A program made the position numbers and the translations under genes. Below are positions 1 through 5,388 of a DNA stretch of 6,568 nucleotides, piece by piece. The DNA is from Chloroflexota bacterium (lineage in GTDB: Bacteria > Chloroflexota > Limnocylindria > P2-11E), in the NCBI GenBank assembly GCA_005883775.1, contig VBEU01000026.1, positions 1 to 6,568 of the forward strand, in the 5' to 3' direction. Positions within the stretch are counted from its first letter, which is position 1. The number at the start of each line of letters is the position of its first letter. The notes under the pieces were generated by a model, which searched no databases, was not told where the DNA came from, and worked only from the letters and a program-made list of their open reading frames with translations.

Positions 1-357
1 GCTCACGGTCCGATCGGGATCGCCGATCTTGATCACCTTGTCGCCGCCGGAATCGCTGAGCGCGAATCGGATCGGCTTTTCGGCCGCATCGGTCACCGAG
101 CGGACCTCGAGGCGATAGACCCGGAGATGCGTGTCGTCCCAGCGGTATCGAACGGGGATGTTCCGGAAGATGCCGTGCTTCTGTTGCGCGCCGAAGTCCA
201 CATCGATGGCCTCGACGATGTGGAGCGACGCATCGTTCTGGATCGTGATGTCGGATGCGAACCGCAGGATCACCCAGCCTTCGTCCGCGGAGGCCGAGGT
301 CGCGAACGCCAGCCAGAACGCGACCAAGCCGACCGCGAGGGCCATGGCGCGCCGCAT
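1..357 (-). CDS. DUF2207 family membrane protein, N-terminal part (gene runs off the left edge)
   Basis: The first 119 codons are present and the reading frame stays open to base 1, so the gene continues outside the window. It starts at ATG 357 and a second in-frame ATG lies at 345. Residues 1-24 form a signal peptide: MRRAMA, a hydrophobic core (LAVGLVAFWLAFAT), then an SASA-type cleavage site before DEGW. The exported part then shows the DUF2207 pattern: W-V-I-L-R-F, an alternating strand, HIVEAIDVDF, and the signature HGIFRNIPVRY, where the family has HGIyRdIP. Family members normally carry this extracytoplasmic beta domain followed by transmembrane helices and a Gly-rich tail; those parts are not visible here. 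The biochemical function of the family is unknown. The start lies only 8 bases after the mgtE stop codon and has no clear Shine-Dalgarno sequence, so translation coupled to mgtE is plausible. Family assignment is by motif recognition. Confidence 0.85.
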   Translation of the reverse strand, partial: MRRAMALAVGLVAFWLAFATSASADEGWVILRFASDITIQNDASLHIVEAIDVDFGAQQKHGIFRNIPVRYRWDDTHLRVYRLEVRSVTDAAEKPIRFALSDSGGDKVIKIGDPDRTVS

Positions 358-365
358 CGAAAGGC

Positions 366-1730
366 TTAGAGGAATCGCAGAAGTATGGTGGCGAGGCCCA
401 GGAACGAAAGGAAGCTGCTGCAGTCGGTGATCGTCGTCAGCACGATCGACGACGACTGCGCCGGATCCTGGCCGAATGCTTTCAGGATCAGCGGGATCGC
501 CGCCCCGGAGACGCCGGCCATGACCATGGCAAGGACCATCGCCGACCCGATGACCACCGTGAGCCCGATCGACTGGCTCCAGATGAAGACCCCGACCATG
601 GTGGTCCCGGCCACCGCGACGCCGTTGAGCATGCCGACACCGGCCTCTTTCACGATGAGCCGCGGCCAGTGCGACAGCCGGACCTCGCGCAGCGCGAGTC
701 CACGCATCGTCACCGCGAGCGCCTGCATGCCGCTGTTCCCGGATTGGCCCGCGACGACCGGCAGCAGGATCGCGAGCGCCGTGAATTTGGCGATGGTGCC
801 TTCGAACATTCCGACGACGAACGCGGCGAGGAATGCGGTCGCGAGGTTGATCTCGAGCCAGGGCAGCCGCTGGCGGACCGCGAACGACACACGCGAGAGC
901 GCGCGCTCTTCCTTGCTCACACCGACCATCGTCTGCAGGCTCATCGTCGCCTCGGCCTCGGCGGCCGCGACGAGCGCGCGGTAGCGGATCACACCGACGA
1001 GACGCCGGTCGCTGTCGATGACGGGCAGAGTCGCGACCCGCTGCTCCGTGAGGTAATTGACGATCTCCTCGCGCGTCGCCGTCGCGTGCACACCGACCGG
1101 TGCTCCCTGCACGAGGTCCTTGAGCTTGGTATCAGGCGTCGCCGTCGCGATCTCGCCGAGCGGGACGGAGCCCACGAGGCGGCCCGAGGCGTCGGTGAGG
1201 TAGATCGCGCCGAGCTCCTTCTCCTTGAACGTGCGCATCTTGCGCAGCGCGTCGTCGACCGTTGTCTCCGGCGCGAATGCGGTGATCCGCGGGTCCATGA
1301 GCGCACCCGCAGTATCGAAGGGATATGTGAGGAGCTCGCGAACCTCGGATGCGAACCGTCGTGGCAGGCGGCTCAGCACACCCTCGCGCTCGGTCGCGTC
1401 GAAGCTCGCCACGATGGGCGCGGCGCGCGCCGGGTGCATCTGCCGGAGCGCGATCTTCGCCGCCTCGACCGGCATGTGACGTAAGACGTCCGCGGCGACG
1501 CGCGGGTTCAGGCGCTCGAGGAGATGAACGGCCTCCTCGGGTCCGGCGTCGTGGACGATGAGCGCGGTCTCGCTCGGCATGCGCTCGTCGAGGAATCGGG
1601 CGACCTCGTCGGGGTGGTGCCGCAAGTATTCGGTGTTCAGGGCGCGGCGCGCCTCGACCTCGCTGGGGACCGACGCCTCCGCGAGAGGACGGGCGGCCTC
1701 GAGCGGGACCGACGCGATCGCTTCGCTCAC
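366..1730 (-). CDS. mgtE: MgtE-family magnesium transporter
   Basis: The 454-residue product has the usual length and domain order of MgtE, a Mg2+-gated Mg2+ channel of the inner membrane. Residues about 25-130 are the helical MgtE N domain. Two CBS domains follow at about 138-195 and 202-258, then a plug helix at about 260-285 and five transmembrane helices from 290 to the end. Pore-region hallmarks are visible: LPWLEINL at 289-296, the GQSGNSGMQ loop at 328-336 leading into RGLAL, and TTITD at 432-436. Asp436 fits the conserved pore aspartate that binds Mg2+ in this family. The start is GTG at 1730; no ATG lies nearby in frame and no strong Shine-Dalgarno sequence is visible. The gene follows the DUF2231-Rieske gene after 38 bases and precedes the DUF2207 gene by 8 bases. 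In this family the cytosolic N and CBS domains sense Mg2+, so control may be largely at the protein level. Confidence 0.96.
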   Translation of the reverse strand: MSEAIASVPLEAARPLAEASVPSEVEARRALNTEYLRHHPDEVARFLDERMPSETALIVHDAGPEEAVHLLERLNPRVAADVLRHMPVEAAKIALRQMHPARAAPIVASFDATEREGVLSRLPRRFASEVRELLTYPFDTAGALMDPRITAFAPETTVDDALRKMRTFKEKELGAIYLTDASGRLVGSVPLGEIATATPDTKLKDLVQGAPVGVHATATREEIVNYLTEQRVATLPVIDSDRRLVGVIRYRALVAAAEAEATMSLQTMVGVSKEERALSRVSFAVRQRLPWLEINLATAFLAAFVVGMFEGTIAKFTALAILLPVVAGQSGNSGMQALAVTMRGLALREVRLSHWPRLIVKEAGVGMLNGVAVAGTTMVGVFIWSQSIGLTVVIGSAMVLAMVMAGVSGAAIPLILKAFGQDPAQSSSIVLTTITDCSSFLSFLGLATILLRFL

Positions 1731-1768
1731 GCCCGCAGTATCGCCAAGAACAGAGCCCTCGGCGGGTT

Positions 1769-2620
1769 CTATCGGGTGTCCGTGCGCCGGACCTCGAACT
1801 TTCCCTCGGCTTCCCGCACCTCGTAGTGCGGTTGATCGAACACCGCCGGCCCACGCACGACGAGCCCGTCACGGAGCCGGTACCGCGAGCCATGGCAACC
1901 GCACTCGATCGTGCCGTCCACGAGCTTGCCCTCCGAAAGGCTGCACCCCTGGTGGGCGCAGACGTCGTGGAGGGCCTCCAGGGCAGAGCCCCGCCGTACC
2001 ACGACGAGCGTCTGCGCGCCGGCCTTGGCCTTCACCGGTTTGTCGGCGGGGATCTCCGTGACGTCGAGCGCGGCCCACTTCGTCCCACCGCCGCGCCAGG
2101 CGTGGCGATCGACCTGGGTCCCGAGGTTGTACACGAGCTCGCCACCTATGTATGCGCTGCTGATGACGATGAGGAAGCCGATCACCGAGAGCCAGACCTC
2201 GGCCGGCGACGGCACGGCACCGAGCCGCATGAGGAACGACACGAGATAGAGGACGAGCGCCACGAGCATGAGCGACGAGTGGACCGTCCCGAACCGGCGC
2301 GTCTTGTCCTCGAGGTCGATGTAGTCGGCGTACCCCGCGAGCGCCGCGAGCAGCATGAACACGATCCCGACGCCGATCGCGGCGGTCGCCGCGGCGCGCT
2401 GCCCCGAAAGATCGAGCACCAGTGCGACGACGTACGCGCCGATCGGTACGTCGGTGATCGCCGGGTGGAGTGGATGGCCGAGCCACACGCCGTGCAGCAG
2501 ATCTTTGATCGCCGGCACCGGCTTGTAGAGCGCGGCGAAGATCGCGACGAAGAGCTTACCGAGCGGATCGGCCCATACGGTCTGCGCGTCGAGGATCCGC
2601 TCGATCACCCCGTGCAGCAC
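1769..2620 (-). CDS. DUF2231 membrane domain fused to a Rieske [2Fe-2S] domain
   Basis: The 283-residue protein has two parts. Residues about 25-165 are a DUF2231 membrane domain with the family motif GHPLHPAITDVPIG (48-61) and four hydrophobic segments near 55-71, 78-98, 112-131 and 143-160. Residues about 180-280 are a Rieske domain. Box 1 is CAHQGC (Cys221, His223) and box 2 is CGCHGSRY (Cys240, His243), giving the two-Cys two-His ligand set of a [2Fe-2S] cluster. Cys226 and Cys242 sit where bc1-type Rieske proteins form a stabilising disulfide, and Ser245 and Tyr247 sit where hydrogen bonds raise the redox potential. This suggests a membrane-bound electron carrier, but its partners are not visible and no cytochrome b or c1 gene is present. 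Translation starts at GTG 2620; an in-frame GTG four codons later is an alternative. The gene begins 19 bases after the LiaF-like gene, so it may belong to the same transcript. Confidence 0.93.
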   Translation of the reverse strand: MLHGVIERILDAQTVWADPLGKLFVAIFAALYKPVPAIKDLLHGVWLGHPLHPAITDVPIGAYVVALVLDLSGQRAAATAAIGVGIVFMLLAALAGYADYIDLEDKTRRFGTVHSSLMLVALVLYLVSFLMRLGAVPSPAEVWLSVIGFLIVISSAYIGGELVYNLGTQVDRHAWRGGGTKWAALDVTEIPADKPVKAKAGAQTLVVVRRGSALEALHDVCAHQGCSLSEGKLVDGTIECGCHGSRYRLRDGLVVRGPAVFDQPHYEVREAEGKFEVRRTDTR

Positions 2621-2639
2621 GCGCGGAGTCTAAGGCCGT

Positions 2640-3557
2640 CTAGCGCACGACGATGGAGCTTGCGCCTGCCGAGATCGTGAGGGTCACGCGATCGTGGGCT
2701 GAGCCGTATCCGCTGGTCTCGACGGAGCTACCGCACGCGACGCAACCGCCCGTCCCGCCACCCGAGCCGAGCCGCGTGTTGTCGCTTCGCAGCGACAGCA
2801 GACCGCCGGTCGTCGCGATGCGCGCCTCGACGCCATCGGGGACCACGATGGCGATGCTCGACGCGCCGCCGTTCATGCGGATCGCGATGTCGCCGCCGGG
2901 CTTCGGCAGAACGAATCGCATCGACGACGCGCCAATGTTCACCCGGGCATCGGTGACGCGTACGTCGGAGAGGTCGACATCGAATTCGCCCGCGCCCACG
3001 TTGATCGTGAGCGATGTGGGTACGTCGCTCGCGACCTGGATCTGCATGTCGCCGGGTCCCCCCGGGTGGAAGAAGCCGCTGGACACCTGATCGACTCGCA
3101 CGTCGGCGCGCGTGGTGCCTGAAGTCCGCAAACGGAGATCGTGGCTCGTGCTGTGTGCCTCGACGAGCTGGGCCGAGCCACCGCTCACGTGATAGGACTG
3201 GGTCCCGCCGCCGTTGAGCGTCAGATTGAGCTGGGTGGCGTCGCCGCGCGGCGCGCTGACGTCGGTCTCCCCCGACCCATCGCCATTCCCGAAGACCAGG
3301 ATGCCCGGCGCAAGGTTCGGCGAGTAGGCCACGAGTGCAAGGCCGGCCGCGATCACCAGGACCTCCGCCACCAGCGTCGGCACGGGCCACCGATGCGCGA
3401 ACGCGATGTCGAGGCCGATCAGCACGAGCAGCAGCGGCCAGAGGCTCGCGATCGCGAGCCACGAAACACCGGCGATGAACCCGAAATTCTGCAGCAGGAA
3501 GATCAGCCCGAGCGCGATAAGGAGCAGCGGCCAGAAGACGCCGCGCCGTGGCCTCAC
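2640..3557 (-). CDS. LiaF/toast-rack-like cell-envelope membrane protein (DUF5668-type N-terminus)
   Basis: This 305-residue protein has three N-terminal hydrophobic helices (about 8-26, 33-53 and 60-79). The first two form a LiaI/LiaF-type hairpin, FWPLLLIALGLIFLLQNFG followed by LWPLLLVLIGL. The rest (about 95-305) is rich in Gly, Ser, Thr and Val in short beta-strand patterns like the toast-rack or adhesin-like domains found in LiaF-type proteins. The motif G-A-S-S followed by alternating hydrophobics recurs at 209-212, 231-234 and 298-301. A CVAC pair at 272-275 lies in a Gly-rich loop, which is unusual for the family as I know it. LiaF-type proteins take part in envelope-stress sensing in Firmicutes; the role here is inferred. 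The start is GTG 3557, overlapping the TGA of the PspC gene by four bases (GTGA), which implies translational coupling. The side of the membrane on which the beta domain lies cannot be read from the sequence. Confidence 0.85.
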   Translation of the reverse strand: MRPRRGVFWPLLLIALGLIFLLQNFGFIAGVSWLAIASLWPLLLVLIGLDIAFAHRWPVPTLVAEVLVIAAGLALVAYSPNLAPGILVFGNGDGSGETDVSAPRGDATQLNLTLNGGGTQSYHVSGGSAQLVEAHSTSHDLRLRTSGTTRADVRVDQVSSGFFHPGGPGDMQIQVASDVPTSLTINVGAGEFDVDLSDVRVTDARVNIGASSMRFVLPKPGGDIAIRMNGGASSIAIVVPDGVEARIATTGGLLSLRSDNTRLGSGGGTGGCVACGSSVETSGYGSAHDRVTLTISAGASSIVVR

Positions 3558-4003
3558 GAGCGGACTCGCTGCAGCAGAAAGAGCGCGCCGATGCCGATAA
3601 GGACCAAGGGCCAGAGGAGCTGCAACTGCGCGAATCGGAACACGCCCGCGTTGCTCAGAAGGAACACCACGCCGAGCCCGATGAGGAGATAGCCGACGGC
3701 CATACGGCGGCGCTCGGCCTCCGCCGCGTGGGTCGCCGGGTCGACCGGCGCGACAGTGGATGCGGTGGTCGCATCCGCAGGTGCGGCCGGCGGGGTCGTC
3801 GAGGTGAATGGCGCGGGACGGCCCGGGAGCGGCATAAGGATGAGAAGGACGATGTACGCGAGGAGACCGATCCCGCCAAAGAACCCGAGCACGACGAAGA
3901 CGACCCTGACCAGGGTGGCGTCGACCGCGAGGTACTCGGCGATCCCGCCGCAGACGCCGGCGATGACGCGGTTGGCATTGCTGCGCTCAAGACGAGACGG
4001 CAC
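3554..4003 (-). CDS. PspC-domain membrane protein with C-terminal LiaI/LiaF-type helix hairpin
   Basis: The product is 149 residues. Residues 3-60 match the PspC domain: SRLERS, NRVIAGVCGGIAEYLAVD, LVRVVFVVL, then a hydrophobic helix ending LILMP. A Pro/Thr/Ala-rich linker follows (about 61-95). Two further helices at 102-118 and 127-144 (YLLIGLGVVFLLSNAG, then LWPLVLIGIG) resemble the start of the LiaF-like protein encoded next. PspC proteins act in envelope-stress responses as membrane sensors or partners. I chose GTG 4003 because a GGGAG sequence lies seven bases upstream; another GTG at 4009 is only one base from that site. The open frame extends much further upstream, but that stretch is Arg/Ser/Pro-rich and simply shadows the preceding gene. 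The gene overlaps the candidate anti-sigma gene by 17 bases and the LiaF-like gene by 4, so all three are probably translated from one transcript. Confidence 0.9.
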   Translation of the reverse strand: MPSRLERSNANRVIAGVCGGIAEYLAVDATLVRVVFVVLGFFGGIGLLAYIVLLILMPLPGRPAPFTSTTPPAAPADATTASTVAPVDPATHAAEAERRRMAVGYLLIGLGVVFLLSNAGVFRFAQLQLLWPLVLIGIGALFLLQRVRS

Positions 4004-4406
4004 GGGCACGCTCCCTTCGTTGCGTGTACTCGTAGGCGACTGCGACGGCGAGCGCGAACGTCGCCGCGAGCGGAATGCCGGGTTGCTGCGCCGCGGCAAG
4101 GATCGCGCTCGCCGGCACTGCCGCCCGCGCCAGCGTTTGGATGGCCGCGTCGAAAGCCTCCGACGCGACGGCGGGCGCGATGGTCGGCAAAGCCACGAGC
4201 ACAAGCCCGGCGAGAGCGGCCGCGGCCGCGCCGGCCACCGCCGTCGACAGTAACGCGGCGAACACGGAGGCGGGCCGGTGTGCTTCAGCCTGCGCGGCGA
4301 TCGTCGCGAGATCCATGCGCGGCGGCAGCTCGGCCGCCTCGAGCCGGAGGGCGCGACGAAGCCGGACCTCATCGAAGAGGTCGTCCTCGCGACGATCGTT
4401 CCTCAT
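3987..4406 (-). CDS. Small membrane protein, candidate anti-sigma factor for the adjacent ECF sigma factor
   Basis: I do not recognise a named family for this 139-residue protein. Residues 1-45 are charged and mainly helical (DDLFDEVRLRRALRLEAAELPPRMDL), consistent with a cytoplasmic segment. A long Ala-rich hydrophobic stretch spans about 47-81, and a second membrane helix spans about 108-125, followed by a basic tail (YEYTQRRERARA). The layout of a short cytoplasmic N-terminus plus membrane helices, in a gene directly downstream of an ECF sigma gene with a 4-base ATGA overlap, is typical of an anti-sigma factor. It has no cysteine at all, so it cannot be a zinc-binding (ZAS) anti-sigma factor of the HxxxCxxC type. 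The function is therefore inferred from position and topology. ATG 4406 has a GGAG sequence eight bases upstream. An alternative is a general membrane protein of the stress operon with no sigma-binding role. Confidence 0.75.
   Translation of the reverse strand: MRNDRREDDLFDEVRLRRALRLEAAELPPRMDLATIAAQAEAHRPASVFAALLSTAVAGAAAAALAGLVLVALPTIAPAVASEAFDAAIQTLARAAVPASAILAAAQQPGIPLAATFALAVAVAYEYTQRRERARAVSS
4011..4015 (-). promoter_or_regulatory. Shine-Dalgarno site for the PspC-domain gene
   Basis: Reading the minus strand, GAAGGGAG ends at base 4011. Its GGGAG core is seven bases from GTG 4003 but only one base from GTG 4009, which favours the 4003 start. The site lies inside the end of the upstream gene, as expected for overlapping genes in an operon. 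Confidence 0.6.
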
Positions 4407-4954
4407 CGCTCGCTCTCCAGAGCGCCGCGCAGGAGCGCGCGGCCCCGAAGGAGCTGGACGCCGACCGTCGAGGCGGGTCGGCCGGTGACGTGCGCGATCT
4501 CGTCGACGCTCAGCTCGTTGAAGTAGCGGAGGACGATGACCACGCGATAGAGATCGGGCAGCTGCCTTACGGCCGCGCGGATCCTCGCGCGATCCTCGCG
4601 TGCCACCGACTCCGCGTCAGGCGTGGCATTCGAGTCGGCAACGGCCGTCGCCTGGTCGACCTCGACGCTGCGCCGCAGCTCGCGCCCGCGCTTGCGCACG
4701 TAGCTGATCGCTTCGTTCGTCGCGATGCGCAGCAGCCAGTGCCGGAGCGGCCGCGTCCGATCGTAGCGATGGAAGGCTCGATACGCCTTGAGGAAGGTCG
4801 AGCTCGCAACGTCGAGCGCCGCGTCGCGGTCGCCCGTGATGCGGAGCGCGACGCCGTAGACCTCGTCCTGGTGCTCGCGGACGCCATCGGCGAACGTCGC
4901 GGACGAGGCCAGGGTCATGGGCAGGTCGAGGCGTAGGGCGACACTCGCGGCCAT
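4403..4954 (-). CDS. ECF-type RNA polymerase sigma factor
   Basis: This is an extracytoplasmic-function sigma factor that would direct RNA polymerase to a small regulon, probably including its own operon. Numbering from ATG 4954 (183 residues), region 2 spans about 21-93 with EVYGVALRITGDRDAALDVASSTFLKAYRAF in the core and the promoter-melting and recognition part PLRHWLLRIATNEAISYVRKRGRE. An acidic linker follows. Region 4 spans about 125-178, with the LPDLYRVVIVLRYFNELSVDEIA pattern and a helix-turn-helix ending in STVGVQLLRGRALLR. The lengths of both regions and of the linker fit the family. The start is uncertain: TTG 4981, ATG 4954 and ATG 4918 are all in frame. The last would give 171 residues and still include all of region 2. 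The gene lies 29 bases after the DUF167 gene and overlaps the candidate anti-sigma gene by four bases (ATGA), implying co-translation. I see no convincing ECF promoter directly upstream. Confidence 0.93.
   Translation of the reverse strand: MAASVALRLDLPMTLASSATFADGVREHQDEVYGVALRITGDRDAALDVASSTFLKAYRAFHRYDRTRPLRHWLLRIATNEAISYVRKRGRELRRSVEVDQATAVADSNATPDAESVAREDRARIRAAVRQLPDLYRVVIVLRYFNELSVDEIAHVTGRPASTVGVQLLRGRALLRGALESER
4415..4418 (-). promoter_or_regulatory. Shine-Dalgarno site for the candidate anti-sigma gene
   Basis: On the minus strand, GGAG (part of CTGGAGAGCG) ends eight bases before ATG 4406. It lies inside the last codons of the sigma factor gene and supports ATG 4406 as the start of the next gene. 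Confidence 0.5.
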
Positions 4955-4983
4955 TCCCTCCCAGTACGCTGCAGCCCCCAACG

Positions 4984-5250
4984 CTATTTCAGCAGTCGCG
5001 CGAGCGCCGGTCCCGCGATAGGAGGGACGCTCAGGACCTTGTCGCGCGTGGTCGCCCCGCGCTCGACATGCACGTCAGCCGCCCGAATTGCGAGCGCCTT
5101 CGCCAATACCTCCTGGACCGCACGATTCGCCGCATTTTCGACCGGAGCCGCCGCGACGCGCACCACCAGCCGACCGGCGCGCATCCCATCGACCCGATCG
5201 ACGCGCGCCCTCGGGATCACACGGACTTGGACCTCGATCCGCTCCGACAT
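4984..5250 (-). CDS. yggU: DUF167/YggU family small protein
   Basis: The product is 88 residues, a normal size for the DUF167 (YggU, UPF0235) family. The whole family pattern is present: a first strand IEVQVRVIPRARVDRVDG, the strand LVVRVAAAPVENAANRAV (where the core motif is A-P-V-x-x-x-A-N), a helix LAKALAI, and then VHVERGATTRDKVLSV, whose G-x-x-x-R-x-K is the second conserved motif. The biochemical role of the family is not established. I chose ATG 5250 because the family usually begins just before this strand; the frame stays open to GTG 5322, but the extra 24 residues are Pro/Gly/Arg-rich and look non-coding. No Shine-Dalgarno sequence precedes ATG 5250. The gene follows the two YggT genes, as yggU follows yggT in E. 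coli, and lies 29 bases before the sigma factor gene. Confidence 0.9.
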   Translation of the reverse strand: MSERIEVQVRVIPRARVDRVDGMRAGRLVVRVAAAPVENAANRAVQEVLAKALAIRAADVHVERGATTRDKVLSVPPIAGPALARLLK

Positions 5251-5256
5251 TCGCGT

Positions 5257-5262
5257 ATTTAA
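5257..5262 (-). promoter_or_regulatory. Possible -10 element for a leaderless DUF167 transcript
   Basis: On the minus strand TTAAAT is followed by six bases and then ATG 5250. This spacing would place the transcription start at the first base of the start codon, and no Shine-Dalgarno sequence is present. TTAAAT matches only four of six bases of TATAAT and I see no -35 element, so this is a weak prediction. Confidence 0.25.
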
Positions 5263-5310
5263 CAGCCGACCGGGGGGCGGGCCGCGGGTGGCACGGGGGA
5301 GGGGTTGCGC

Positions 5311-5343
5311 CTCGCCGCTCACCGGCCGCGTCAGAGCGGCGAG
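5311..5343. repeat. Perfect 10-bp inverted repeat, potential hairpin
   Basis: CTCGCCGCTC at 5311-5320 is the exact reverse complement of GAGCGGCGAG at 5334-5343, with a 13-base loop between them. All ten pairs match and eight are G-C or C-G, so the stem would be stable in RNA from either strand. No T-run follows on the minus strand, so this is not a textbook intrinsic terminator. A shorter alternative stem (GCCGC with GCGGC, six-base loop) uses the same arm and would exclude the long one. Confidence 0.75.
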
Positions 5344-5362
5344 CTCCGTAGAGGTGCGGAGC
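5343..5362. repeat. 6-bp inverted repeat next to the larger hairpin
   Basis: GCTCCG at 5343-5348 pairs perfectly with CGGAGC at 5357-5362 across an eight-base loop. It shares base 5343 with the larger inverted repeat, so the two stems would stand side by side in a transcript leaving the YggT gene. In sequence this GC-rich, a 6-bp repeat may be chance. Confidence 0.4.
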
Positions 5363-5388
5363 GGACCGGTAGGGGCTCGGCCCGACCG

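Larger units (their letters stand above)
5251..5388 (-). other. 138-base gap between the second YggT gene and the DUF167 gene
   Basis: This is the longest gap between genes in the window. It holds a perfect 10-bp inverted repeat at 5311-5320 and 5334-5343, and a second 6-bp inverted repeat at 5343-5348 and 5357-5362. Near the DUF167 start, the AT-rich TTAAAT (minus strand, 5262 to 5257) stands out in otherwise very GC-rich sequence. I see no small gene I would defend here. A promoter for the DUF167 and sigma factor genes, a terminator for the YggT genes, or both are possible. Confidence 0.6.

Noticed and set aside
255..1484. Long plus-strand open frame of 409 codons opposite mgtE
   Set aside because: Its product is an Arg/Asp/His/Pro-rich string with no domain, and it lies fully antisense to a clear mgtE gene. 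Long antisense frames are expected in GC-rich coding DNA.
4004..4372. Upstream extension of the PspC gene to 4372, giving 272 residues
   Set aside because: The extra N-terminus is Arg/Ser/Pro-rich and overlaps the candidate anti-sigma gene. The family match begins at SRLERS and GTG 4003 has a ribosome binding site.
3548..4936. Long plus-strand open frame of 462 codons opposite the stress operon
   Set aside because: It is antisense to four recognisable genes at once and its residues are Arg/Ala/Asp-rich and low in complexity.
4955..5045. ECF-type promoter upstream of the sigma factor gene
   Set aside because: I found no GGAAC-like -35 with a matching -10 at the normal spacing. Absence by eye does not rule out a non-standard motif.
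5251..5322. DUF167 start at GTG 5322
   Set aside because: The 24 added residues are Pro/Gly/Arg-rich with no similarity to the family and run through the inverted-repeat region.
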